From contig CM042020.1 of assembly GCA_023525975.1 (NCBI GenBank), positions 11,486,001-11,550,000 of the forward strand: DNA of 64,000 nucleotides, read 5' to 3'. The translations under genes and the position numbers were made by a program. Source of the stretch: Smallanthus sonchifolius (Eukaryota; Streptophyta; Magnoliopsida; Asterales; Asteraceae). Each line of letters starts with the position of its first letter. Position 1 is the stretch's first letter. The notes below the pieces were generated by a model. It did no database searches, had not been told where the DNA came from, and worked only from the letters and a program-made list of their open reading frames with translations. This document shows, one piece after another, positions 53,505 through 63,827 of this stretch.

Positions 53505-53960
53505 CATAAGATGGTGGAGATTACTCCCACCCCGATGGGGTGGTGGAGATTCACAAAATCATATCTCACTAGATAGTGGATAAAAACTCCCATCTCATGA
53601 GATGGTAGAGACAACTCCCATCTCACCAGATGGAGAAGACAACTCACATCCCTAAGGATGGTGGAGCGTTATAAAATCATATCTCTTAAGATAGTGGATG
53701 AAAATTCCATCTCACCAGATAGAGAAGACAACTCCCATCCCTAAGGATGGTGGAGCATTATAAAATCCTATCTCACTAGATAGTGGATAAAAACTCCCAT
53801 CTCATAAGATGGTGGAGATAACTCCCATCCCTAAGGACGGTGGAGGCTTATAAAATCTTATCTCTTCAGATAGTGGATAAAAGTCTCATTTGATAAGACG
53901 GTGGAGAACTCCCACCTGATGAAGCGGTGGAGATTATAATTTCCCAAGACGAAACAAATT
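53505..53960. repeat. Tandem array of gatggtggag units
   Basis: Roughly ten imperfect units of 40-60 bp combine actcccatctcaccagatgg and gatggtggaga words, often as short inverted pairs (catctca...tgagatg). It is non-coding and lies directly before the 30-bp array. Confidence 0.75.
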
Positions 53961-54024
53961 AATAACTCACATCCGATGAAATACGGGAGAAACAAACTTT
54001 CAGGGGAAAATGAAGAAAAGTCTT

Positions 54025-54480
54025 CCAGAAAGAGCTGAAATGATATTCTCTTTCCAAAAGGAGCTGAAATAATATTCTCTTTCCAGAAAGAGCTGAAACG
54101 ATATTCTCTTTCCAGAAGGAGCTGAAATGACATTCTCCTTCCGGAAGGAGCTGAAATGATATTCTCTTTCCAGAATGAGCTGAAATGATATTCTCCTTCG
54201 AGAAGGAGCTGAAGTGATATTCTCTTTCCAGAAGGAGCTGAAATGATATTCTCCTTCCGGAAGGAGCTGAAATGATATTCTCTTTCCAGAAGGAGCTGAA
54301 ACGATATTCTCTTTCCAGAAGGAGCTGAAATGACATTCTCCTTTCGGAAAGAGTTGAAATAATATTCTCTTTACAGAAGGAGATGAAATGATATTCTCTT
54401 TACAGAAGGAGATGAAATAATATTCTTTTTCTAGAAGGAGGTAAAATGACATTCTCCTTATAGGATGAGTGGAGCTTATA
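54025..54480. repeat. 30-bp tandem array (about 15 units)
   Basis: The unit gagctgaaatgatattctctttccagaag recurs about 15 times with a period of 30 bp and few changes; ccagaagg alternates with ccggaagg. Because 30 is a multiple of three, all frames stay open and give repetitive Ser/Phe/Glu-rich frames on the minus strand. These are not considered genes. Such arrays are typical of the 3' untranslated region of Tat-lineage gypsy elements. Confidence 0.88.
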
Positions 54481-55136
54481 TTCTCCTCCCAGAATATATT
54501 TACCAAGCAAATGAAAACACCACCACTCGGAAGAACTCTGAGGAGAGAAAGGTGTCACCTACCGTGTCAAAGATCCATAAGTATGGTACCTTTTAATAAA
54601 AAGACAACAAGCTATCTGTCACCTCACGGACTTAATGGAAGGGGTGACCGAATTCCTGTATTCGAAGGAGATAAACTCATCCCCTCCCCTTATGGATCTA
54701 TATACATAATTGTTTCTACACAAAAAAGATTGTGTGAAAGGCATTACCTCGGTCAGATCCACCTTATCCACCTTCTGTTTAAAGGTGATATAGGGACTCG
54801 TAGGTGTTGTGAAAGGCCCCATATACACTCTCACGATGAAGATAGAATAAAAAAAGGGTTTGGATACTCCATGGCAAAAGCAGGAAACCCAAAAACGTCT
54901 AAATCAAGAGACATCAAAACAATGGTCCATCCAGGACAAAAACATAGATCAAGCTCGTATAGACGAAGCGTTACTCAACCTGCACAGGTCACCACATTGC
55001 GGAAAAAGGTTGTTAACGGTTGCAGGACAACTCGACAACAGTGATAGATTTGGAGGACTTAGTAATACATCCCCATATGACACCCGACGACTAGACTGAT
55101 AAGTCTAACACCGTGCAGCTTGCACTACATAATGAG
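54481..55136 (+). other. Non-coding part of a Tat-like element
   Basis: This lies between the arrays and the LTR. Open frames here (54469-55044) have no recognised motif. It ends in gactgggggga, a purine-rich stretch that could be the polypurine tract. Confidence 0.4.
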
Positions 55137-55767
55137 GGACTGGGGGGACTTGTAGGACCTACCCCCCTTGGTGGCCCAACGGTGAGGCCCGAATAACGAA
55201 AGTAAAAACATACCTAGAATTTGATATAGCACGGACAGGTTGAATCATTTATCCTTATCATGAATAACAAACACAAAGGACTGTGGGGACTTGTAGGAGC
55301 TACCCCCTTCAATGACCCAGTTGTCAGCCCAAATAAGGCAGACCCATCCTGAAAGGGCCCATTAGGGTAAAAAGCCCACAACACCTCCAATAAATATGGA
55401 AACATCACCACTACCATGGCAGGTTCTTCTCTCTCATTTTCACTATACTCTTTCTCCCTTATATATCTCTTTCTCTCTACTATATGGAGGGACGCGTGTA
55501 TATGTATACCTTGATGATGAAACTGACTTGAGCGTCGGAGTGCCCTCGGGGGCAACCCCCGAGCCCTCTAACGAGCGTTTTCTGTGGATGCAGCCCTGAT
55601 CAAGATCCAAGAGGATGACGGAGCTGACTGTGTATAGCCATGGAGGAACCCTCGGGATCCCCCGTGACGAGACTAACGGTGAGACGTGTCGTAGGTACTC
55701 TTCCGAGGATACTAGAAAAGAGCAACTACTACCCATTACCCCTCGGTGTGGGTACTGGCTGCTACAT
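55137..55767 (+). repeat. Tat-lineage-like gypsy LTR remnant
   Basis: It contains the U5-like motif acttgagcgtcggagtg and then gggggcaacccccgag, widely conserved near the R/U5 of plant gypsy LTRs, plus ctccaataaatatgg. The start ggggacttgtagg(a/c) occurs twice (55145 and 55282), so the left edge is uncertain. The likely right edge is ctgctaca at 55767. With the tandem arrays to the left it looks like 3' UTR plus 3' LTR of a minimal Tat-like element whose coding region is lost. Confidence 0.58.
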
Positions 55768-56376
55768 GGAGTATTTTGATTAGAATAATTTTATATTGTG
55801 GAAACGGGTCGTTTTGACCCATCTAAAAAGTTTCGACCCATTTCAAGTGTAAGTATTCTCCGTTCTGTGTCGATATAGATGGGTACTTACTTAGTGTTAG
55901 GTTTTTATTCTAACTAACGGTTTGGTATCTATGTTAAAGTAAATGGTTGCTTGTATTTGGTAACTGACCTTGATAAAGGTTATTAATAAGCATAAAGATT
56001 AGTTGATAATAGTAGTAGTTGCTATATTATGTAGTGCTAGTCTTAAATCCAATTGACAGTATAATCAAAGTAATAGTTATGGTTGAGTACTTATTTATGT
56101 AAGTACTATCATGGTAACTACCACTAACCTTCATTACGAGATATTGAACAAGAAGAAATAATAAGATAAAACACTCGAATAATAACGAGGCGCTTTAATC
56201 TTACTATTTTAGTCTTCGTCTGAAATGACATGGAAACTTCAAGGAAGGCTACATGAAAAGAAAATGTGCAATTAAAACAACCTATCAGAAACTAATTAAT
56301 AAACCCATTGAAGTAGATATTTGATAACAAGAAATCAAACTAAAAAAAAATCTATAAATTTAGGCATGTTGCTTAC
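55768..56376. other. Spacer with right copy of the direct repeat
   Basis: The first part (55768-56210) is AT-rich without recognised features. 56210-56371 is the right copy of the repeat described at 53100. Confidence 0.45.
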
Positions 56377-56510
56377 ACTACTTAAAAATATGTATTTGCT
56401 ATGGATTCTTGCTATGTAAAAGATCGGTCGTAGTTTTACAACAAATTTGCTACGAACACATTCTGCAACGGTTTATCGACGGAAATTCAGTCGAAAACGA
56501 AATCCGTAGC
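56377..56510. other. CACTA-like terminal sequence 1
   Basis: CACTACTTAAAAATATG is followed by subterminal words gctacgaacac, cgacggaaattc and aatccgtagc typical of plant CACTA (En/Spm) ends. The tip departs from the canonical CACTACAAGAAAA, so it is diverged. Confidence 0.5.
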
Positions 56511-57513
56511 AAAATCAAGAAAATAAATATTAAAAATATAATTAACATTATTTTAATAAGATCTATAGCCAAATGTGTATAAATCAATTAATCTTTTATT
56601 AACCAAAAAATATAGGGCTTTTTTTCCAAAAAATTCAAGCCTAAATGGTAAAACCAAAAAAATCGAACATATTGTAAAAACCGAAAAAATACGAAACCGA
56701 ACTTGATTTTGGGTTCAATAGAAACCTTGCCTCGTAATAAATTGAAGCATGGTAGTTTGTGTTGATGTTTTCGAGCAATTACGCTTTTTGGAAGCTTTCT
56801 TTTATACTAATAACTTGCATGTAATTAATTAACCTCACAAATTTATCCAAAGTTGAATTAACAGAATGCAAGTGTTTCTTAACGGTGAATGTTGGCTCTC
56901 TACTTTGCTGGTCAAAATTGAGATTTTGATTAATCTAAACTGATACAAACACCTCTTTATACTTCTCCAACCAAGTTGTATTCAAGTAATGAAAAACTCG
57001 TTAAAAAGCATATGGAAATGATTAAGAACACCTCATGTAGACAAAAACAATGAATAAGAGATCGAGATAGAAAAATACTTGGATATCTTGTGATCAACAT
57101 CGAATGATGTCGCGTGCAATTGTATAGGTATGCCCGACATGGGAGACTCAATATCTTCCACATAAAATCAAAGGAATCCCAGTGTCGCTGTGAAATAAAG
57201 GTTTGCTAGAAATTTTTAATAATATTTTCAAATACGTGTCATCTACATTTTAATCGAGCATCATCCAAGAAAACTCATTGGCATGCATTCATAAGGTCTC
57301 TGTCTGTTACTATGACACGTTGTTGCATATATTATCCAGTGTCGCTCTTAGCTTGGTAAACATCCGGATAAAGTTGTCCTCCCTTTCTTATGTATAAATG
57401 TGAAAGCCAAAGAAAATTTCTTGTTAGTGGAAGTTACACCAACAATCTAAAGAAATGGCTAATTATAAGGGCTCATCTTGTATGTCGTATCTATGACCAA
57501 CACACGCGGTATA
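56511..57513. other. Spacer between CACTA ends
   Basis: AT-rich. No transposase or other coding sequence was recognised. It may be outside, rather than inside, the CACTA elements. Confidence 0.3.
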
Positions 57514-57690
57514 CACTACAAGAAAACAACACTATATCCGACGGACGTTTCCGTCGGAAATCCGTCCGGCCATCGCCGGATATTTCTCCGGCCAGATTTC
57601 ATATTTGCAACGGATTACCGACGGATCTATCTCCGACCAGCTTTGACATTTTCGACGGATCAATCATATCCATTATCAATCATACTTACA
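57514..57690 (+). mobile_element. CACTA element terminus 2
   Basis: This is the canonical tip CACTACAAGAAAAC followed by subterminal repeats cgacggacgttt, ccgtcgg, atccgtccgg and accgacggatc in both orientations, the TNPA-type binding array of CACTA elements. The other end was not found to the right; the element is probably truncated near the Helitron end at 57751. Confidence 0.75.
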
Positions 57691-57750
57691 AACCAAACAC
57701 CAACCATATATGCCCTATAATTCTTCAGATTTAGTTTTGATCTTTCTCAA

Positions 57751-57790
57751 CTAGTTTTATATTCGTCCCAGTTCGGGTACCACAATGTAA
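57751..57790 (-). other. Helitron 3' terminus, minus strand (second)
   Basis: ctagttttatattcgtcccagttcgggt on the + strand is the reverse of a Helitron 3' end related to those at 49092 and 49472. A partial copy of the same words (aattcgtccaagttcgggta) lies at about 57870. Confidence 0.55.
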
Positions 57791-58875
57791 TAACATGAAA
57801 ACTGTATTTTATATCTATTTGTCTACTACCTTACTATCACAAAACAACCTTTTTAAATACAAACGTAAAAAATTCGTCCAAGTTCGGGTATTTCAATGTA
57901 ATACAATTTTTGTAATCATATATCACACACTATTCATTTTTAAGAAAAATCAAAGGTGGATAAAAGAAGTTTTGTGGGTCAGCCCAACCCATTCTGACAG
58001 GTGCAAAAAATAATCCGTTTGAAATGTTACCCATCACTCCGACCCACGATATTGCCACCTCTACTCACCATCGTTCAACGATAGTTCGAGCACACCTCTA
58101 ACAATGACAAGGTCATCCAACTTCAAAGCGTTACATTAATATTACATGCGTCCATTGAATAATTGACTTGTTCTTGTTTGATCTTTTGTTCGTCCAAACA
58201 GATCATAACCATCTTCATAAGATTAAACAGCCTAAAACTAACATACATCAAAGTAGAAAATAAACATTCACAAAATTGTAGTTGCTTGTAAACTACCTTG
58301 GTTTCTACAAATTTGCCCACATAATGTTTATACAATTATATAGATGGGTTTTTTTTTGTATGGTTGAGTTAAATTATTACATCTGCTCATCCTAGAACAC
58401 AAACTGCTGCAGACTGCAAATTTCGAGCGTCAATTTGTTTGATCTTTTGTTCGTCCCAACAGATCATAACCACCTACAGAAGATTAAACAGCCTAAAATT
58501 AGGCTCATAGAGAAATGATTGTTTCGACCCAAACTTGTTACACAACCCCGCACTACCCACCCTTCTTGCCACCTATGTTACCCATACAGATAAAGTTGTT
58601 CGTCATATTATTATTATTCCAATAAACAGTAATTAACTACATGACATGACATAACTGGAAGAAGCATATCAAACCCATGTATAACAGTCTTTCAAGAAGA
58701 TAATGGATTTGAAGAACATCCATTGATACCAATGCCATTAGCTTAAATTCCTAAATAACCAATAAGGACTAATAACAGTAATATATCACTTCAATTTCAT
58801 CAATTAACTTGAGACTAAACACACACAAGTAATTCGAATTAAATTATCATCAATAATTTCAAATCAAAATTCATC
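57791..58875. other. Spacer with a local direct repeat
   Basis: About 65 bp (tttgatcttttgttcgtcc...cagatcataaccac/t) occurs at 58178-58244 and again at 58438-58496. No gene was recognised. Confidence 0.5.
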
Positions 58876-59969
58876 ATGGACAAAATTCATCTTAATGAAA
58901 AGGACCAAAGTCATATGTTCAACAACATATTTAAGAAATTCTTACCAGATCTGTCTGAAGGGTCACCTAAACAGGCTCATAATGGGTTATTAGAGGTAAT
59001 TTCAAATGGAAACCTAAAATCCATGATGTATCAAATGTTCAGAAAAAAAAGTTTGTGGTTGTTTCATAGTTATGTCAAAAAAATGGTGTGTTTGACCAAC
59101 TCCAAAAAACAAATTTCATTACTAAACATAAAAGCCCAAAGCATGCGGAAGTCATTAAAAGGCATTATAATGTACACCATAAGAAAACATAGTTCTACTG
59201 AAAAAAAAAATCAAACATGGAGAACCTTGTTTCGACAATGAACCCTTGCAATATGAAGATGAATCTGCGGTATCACTAAGCTCGTCATCTGACTCCTCAT
59301 CATTAGACCTGCAAACACTAATAACATCATACCCATCATCAGTTGCTAATAGCAATAACCTCATCCCATTTCCAATGTAGCAATAATTAGTGTACAAATT
59401 GTACGTCATCACTAATTTCTCGCGCAAGTTGGGATTTGTAAGGGCTGAAACGCCTACTACACTCAATGATCTCCACACTTTCATCGTACCTACAGTTGAG
59501 TGAAAGCATTATATATGACAACATTAGCACATAATGCCTAAGAAGATAGATGAGAATGATTCTAGAGCATAAAACTTTCTTACATACATCATACCTAAGA
59601 AGATAACCAATCAAGCCACCGATTATCAATGAGGTTCTATGGAGTATGTATCTAATTTTTGAATGAAAGTAAGAATTAACCTGTATCGGGTGTGGTGTCA
59701 ATTCTTCTTGCTCTCTAGTAACTCTCTAGCATAATGATCAGCTTCACTTTTTGCAGCCAAATACATTATCATTTAAAGCCTAAATTTGAATTTCTCACAA
59801 TTATTGATCAGAGTTTGGTAAGGGCATCAAATCATAATACAAAAACGAAAATTAAGAAGTTTTCGATGCTAAATTTATCATAAATCCATACCAGATGGTG
59901 AAAATCGAGAATAGCAGGTTTGAAATCAAACCCTAGTAATGAAATCGCAAATTACGAGTTGAAGATATA
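58876..59969. other. Region with unassigned open frames
   Basis: A + strand frame (58876-59241) and minus frames (59484-59155, 59701-59387) have no recognisable family. The minus strand near 59770-59700 reads AAKSEADHYARELLESKK, which looks like a piece of a real protein and might be another captured exon. It lies directly downstream of the CDK fragment in the same orientation. Confidence 0.35.
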
Positions 59970-60151
59970 CACATACTCGACGACATGAGGCTTACGGGAT
60001 AGCATTCGTAAGAAGGAGATCTCATGGAGTGTTGTAGAGGGAACTCATCCTTCGTCTTCATGAAGCCAGGTCTTCTTCAGAGCAACGATTTTTCCTGTGG
60101 CTCTGTAGAATTTGCCGTATGTTCCTTCTCTAGCTTCTCAAAAGCCTACAT
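59970..60151 (-). pseudogene. Captured fragment of a B-type cyclin-dependent kinase
   Basis: Allowing two small frameshifts and one stop, the minus strand reads FEKLE, GTYGK-YRATGKIVALKK, LHEDEG-VPSTTLHEISFL and RMLSRKPHVV. This is the N-lobe of plant CDKB: the glycine-rich loop, the catalytic Lys in VALKK, and the PPTTLRE-type helix, here PSTTLHE. The piece ends at a likely exon boundary near 59970. It is a broken fragment about 200-300 bp upstream of EDS1-like copy 2, on the opposite strand. Confidence 0.75.
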
Positions 60152-60359
60152 TGCACAGATGGAAGTGACGGTGAGGAGAGCTTTTTAGGAGTGGTGGTTG
60201 CGCACGGATGGGGGGAGGGAAGTGACGGTGGGGAGGGTTTTTTAGGAGTGGGGTTAAACGTGGGGTGGCGATCCATTCAAAGCATACAACTTGTAGATAA
60301 AAAGACGGTTATTATTTAAACATATTCTTGGAAATGTCTTGGGTCCTTCTTTATTTTAT
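60152..60359. other. Junction before EDS1-like copy 2
   Basis: This GC-richer stretch with two ggagtggg-type repeats ends at about 60267. gcgatccattcaaagcatac (60268-60287) is then a near copy of gcgatacattcaaagtatac in the gene leader (60397-60416), a short direct repeat about 130 bp apart. Confidence 0.5.
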
Positions 60360-60464
60360 TTTCTATATAATAACGTACTAGATGTTAATCAAGAGCAGCG
60401 ATACATTCAAAGTATACAACTTGCATAACTGTGTGTTTTCAGTGCGTGTTTTAGAGAGAGGAAA
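60360..60464 (+). promoter_or_regulatory. Proximal promoter and leader of EDS1-like copy 2
   Basis: A TATA-like tctatataataacg starts near 60361, about 100 bp upstream of the ATG. From tgttaatcaagagcagc the sequence is nearly identical to the leader of copy 1. Confidence 0.55.
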
Positions 60465-60803
60465 ATGGAGGTAGAGAGAGAATCAGTGAAACTAAGCCTG
60501 AGTAATGAGCTTATCAACGAATCTTGCATTCTTTCCATGCAAGCTCATAAACACAATCAAGATTATCTTACTAACAGCAAGAAAGATGGTGGTGTTTCAT
60601 CATCAAAAGAGGTTTTAATCATTGCATTCAAAGGATCATTGGAGGTCAACGGTTTCTACCAAGATGATCATTTTGGAGTAACTGACGTTGACTGTAATCA
60701 GTTTCCCTCTCTCCAGCGTATCGCACAAGGTCAACTTGCTAAAGTCAACGGATCATCTCTTAAAACATTTCGGGATCTTTTGAACAATTCTGGGTTCAAA
60801 GAG
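60465..60803 (+). pseudogene. EDS1-like copy 2, exon 1
   Basis: This exon has 113 codons, MEVERESVKLSLSNELINES to NNSGFKE, then the donor gtatag. It is open throughout. The ATG context gaaaatggag is shared with copy 1. Confidence 0.85.
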
Positions 60804-61683
60804 GTATAGTTGACTTTCAATTTCTCAGATTTTCTTTTTGAAGATGATAGAAATATTAGTTGGTTCTTAAATGTTTAAAAGTCCAGCAAAATCCGTTTTC
60901 AATGCATACAACATGATAAATGGTCCATTTATTTAGATAACTGAAATAAAATTGACCTCATATAATCAAAATTACAACAAATATTTTATGTTTAGTTTTA
61001 AAACTTGACTAGAAAGTGGGTCAAGCCAACCCGACCCATTTCTGTTGGATCAGGCCCTTGTTTTACACACACACTATTTTGAAACTCTTTCTGTGTATTG
61101 AATGTAAAAAGAATTACAATAGCTTAACAAAGAAATTACGTAAATTAGGAATTTAAATAGCAAAAGAACATGTGCTGAAAATCATGAAACCAAGTCCACG
61201 TCCCTTTTCTTTAGCATCAATCCAACGTACACTTTTGTTATTTCCACATAACTCGGTCAATCCTTGATCAAACCCACGATTAAGAATCAGACTTGGATAA
61301 CCCATTTTCCTGCTAACTTGCGACCCGTTTTTGACCCGTACCCATCAAGATTAACACCAACAATTTCAACAAACTAAAAAACTTGAACGTTTGTATGTCT
61401 GCCTAAGAAACAGGCCCAACCCATGTGTTAGAGTTACTAGGTTTTGCTCACCAAGTTTAGGTGAGTCTGTAAATAGATGTTACTGTGTTAAGGTTTTAAA
61501 TGAGATGAGAAGAGAGTTGTAATAGAGGTTTTATCCAATCCTCGTCTTCGCTTTTGTTCTTTTATCGTTTGAGTTATATCGATTCAATCCTTGATTGTAT
61601 AAATATGTACTAAAATTTATAAAAAAGTTACTTTAAAAACTTAGAAGTTGGACTAACCTCAAGTTCAAATTATGAATTTCCAG

Positions 61684-62553
61684 GTGGAGAAAGCTGTAAA
61701 CGAAGGAAAAAAATCTTATTCACAGGACATTCATCCGGCGGTGCAATAGCAAGTCTTGCCACACTGTGGATTCTTGATGAGTACACACGAAAACGAAAAA
61801 TCAGATTTCCAATTGGTTGTGTAACTTTCGGGTCACCCCTAATAGGTGACGAGACCCTCACCCACGCGGTCCAACGAGAGAAATGGGCGGGTCATTTTAC
61901 CCATTTTGTCATGGAGCATGACATTGTTCCTCGTATGATGCTAGCTCCAAAGACATCCATTCAAGAACATCTACCCAATATCCTCAAATTCCTTCAACAA
62001 AAACTCGACCCCATCACCACTCAAAAATCCCACAAATTTCGCAAATTATTCAACAAAAAAACTCCTGAAAGAACCATTGATCATGATCAGTTGGTAGATG
62101 ATAACCAAGCTGTAGAGTTTCTTGAAAATGTGTTGATTAATGCATCAACTGTTGCAAGCCATGATGCATATGATCTTATGGAACCTACAAATTCTCTAAA
62201 GGAGAAGTTATCATCTGACTTTGTTAAAGTCAGCCCTTACAGACCTTTCGGTGTTTACATTTTCTGTACTCGAGGCGAAGATCTGGGCGAATCTACACCC
62301 AGACAACAGCTCGTTGTAGAAAACCCAAATGCTGTTCTTCAGTTATTGTTTTATTTCTTGCAGTTACCCAACGAAGATCAAGATAGCTCAATTTGCTCTT
62401 GACAGTTTAACTGAAAACTTAAGTTATGAAGAAGAACTGAACAAGAACGGATTGCAGTTGGATAAAATGGTTAATCTGAAACACCTGAATGAACACCTTT
62501 TGACATTTAATAGGGATGAGTTTCATAGCAATAACAAAGCTCTATTTGAACTG
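61684..62553 (+). pseudogene. EDS1-like copy 2, exon 2
   Basis: The acceptor is tttccag. The splice frame is lost 14 nt after GTGGAGAAAGCTGTA and meets a TAG. The true frame is readable from about 61713 (ILFTGHSSGG, Ser codon 61731-61733) to 62380, through FRKLFNKKTPERTIDHDQL and FLENVLINASTVASHDAYD, and then shifts again to reach SYEEELNKNGLQLDK and the donor gtgagt at 62554 in phase 0. Confidence 0.85.
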
Positions 62554-62626
62554 GTGAGTATTGATTTTCTTGATTGATTTGATTTCCAGGGTTCCTGAAC
62601 TAAACTATATATTCATGTTGTTATAG

Positions 62627-63346
62627 GCTGCAAATGCGAAATGGTGTCTGTTAGCGGTGGAAGAGGCCGAAAAGAGGAAGGAAAGAAACATGGATTCGAT
62701 TAAAAAATTCATGAGAAATTATACATCAAACATAACCAAACCTTCAAAAAAGAGTGTTGAAGACTTGTTAAAAGAAATGAAGGATTACAAAGTAAAACAT
62801 GGGGTTGGAAACAAAGATTACTATGAATCTTTCAAGCTTCAAAATGAGCATGCTGACTTTGAAGCTAACGTGAACCGTTTAGAACAAGCGAAGATATGGG
62901 ATGTAGTTATTGAAATGGTGATGCGTAAGGATTTACCTGATGAATTTGAGGTGTCGAGTGAGGTGGTTGATTTAGCGACTCGATTTAGAAGATTTTACGA
63001 GCCGTTGGATATTGGAAACTATTACCGGCACTCGAAAGGTGACGATACGGGAAAGTATATGGCAGTGAGACCAAAGAGGTATAAGTTTACACAGAGATGG
63101 TATGAACATGCAAATGTGACGGGCTTTGAGTCGGTTTGTGAGAGTAATTTTGTTGCAGAGGTTGAGGAACTTATAAAAGAGGTTATAAAACCGAAAAACA
63201 AGACGATTGAAGAGGTTAAGAAGGATTATGAGAGCATAGAAAATAAAGTTAAGGAGTGGAAATCTGATGAGAAAATATCATATGAAGATGTGTTTTGGGG
63301 AGAATCTATTTTGTCCAAGCTGCAGGAAGAACTCACTAGAAAATAA
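62627..63346 (+). pseudogene. EDS1-like copy 2, exon 3 (EP domain)
   Basis: The acceptor is gttatag. The exon is open from AANAKWCLLAVEEAEKRKER to the TAA, about 239 codons. It contains the helical EP domain: FEANVNRLEQAKIWD, DLPDEFEVSSEVVD, ATRFRRFYEPLDIGNYYRH, KRYKFTQRWYEHANVTGFE. In known EDS1 complexes this region forms, with PAD4 or SAG101, the pocket for nucleotide-derived signals. This exon is undamaged. Confidence 0.88.
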
Positions 63347-63421
63347 AGTTAACAAGGTGGGTTGAATTTGTGGTTTATGTTGGAAATTCTTCTTGTAAAC
63401 TTTGTGTTCTTATTTGTAATA

Positions 63422-63818
63422 GAGTTAATTACTATTTTCGTTCTACTGGTTTGCTAAAAATAACCCTTTTAGTCCAATAGTTTAAATCTTGCCAAAACAG
63501 TACCTGATCTTTCATTTTCGTATCAATCAAGTCCACCCCATTAACACCGTTAGTGTTCTTCTGTTAACTTGTTGTTAAATGACCAATATACCCTTATAAT
63601 TAAAAATAGATCATGAAAGAAGATTGTTTAGGTTTTTTTTAATAAAGGGTATATTGGTCATTTAACAACAAGTTAACAGAAGAACACTAACGGTGTTAAT
63701 GGGGTTGACTTGATTGATACGAAAATGAAAGATCGGGTACTGTTTTGGCAAGATTTAAACTATTGGACTGAAATGGTTATTTTTTGCAAACCATAGGGAC
63801 GAAAATAGTAATTAACTC
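63422..63818. mobile_element. MULE-type MITE, 397 bp, in the 3' flank of copy 2
   Basis: Long inverted arms of about 190 bp start gagttaattacta and end tagtaattaactc. They are flanked by the exact 9-bp duplication tttgtaata (63413-63421 and 63819-63827). The arms share words (tttgct, agtccaatagttt, gttaacttgttgt) with the terminal repeats of the 2.4-kb MULE at 36392, so the two are related. A transcript through it would form a nearly complete hairpin. Confidence 0.92.
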
Positions 63819-63827
63819 TTTGTAATA

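Larger units (their letters stand above)
60465..63346 (+). pseudogene. EDS1-like: EDS1-like lipase-like immune regulator, disrupted copy 2
   Basis: Exons 60465-60803, 61684-62553 and 62627-63346 with GT-AG, phase-0 introns (880 and 73 bp) would give about 643 residues, a normal EDS1 length. The architecture is as in copy 1: hydrolase part with GHSSG, CVTFGSPLIGD, a VSPYRPFGVYIFCT strand, and the EP domain with EPLDIGNYYRHSKGDDTG. Two frame breaks are seen relative to copy 1. One is a net 1-nt loss at a 7-A run near 61707-61713, just before GHSSG, leading to TAG 61747-61749. The other is a 2-nt loss near 62382, leading to TGA 62400-62402. Because both are small and one is in a homopolymer, assembly error is possible for the first. 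It is better preserved than copy 1. Confidence 0.82.

Noticed and set aside
54000..54506. Long repetitive open frames on the minus strand with Phe/Ser/Glu-rich repeats
   Set aside because: They follow from the 30-bp tandem array being a multiple of three; several frames are open at once and nothing supports translation.
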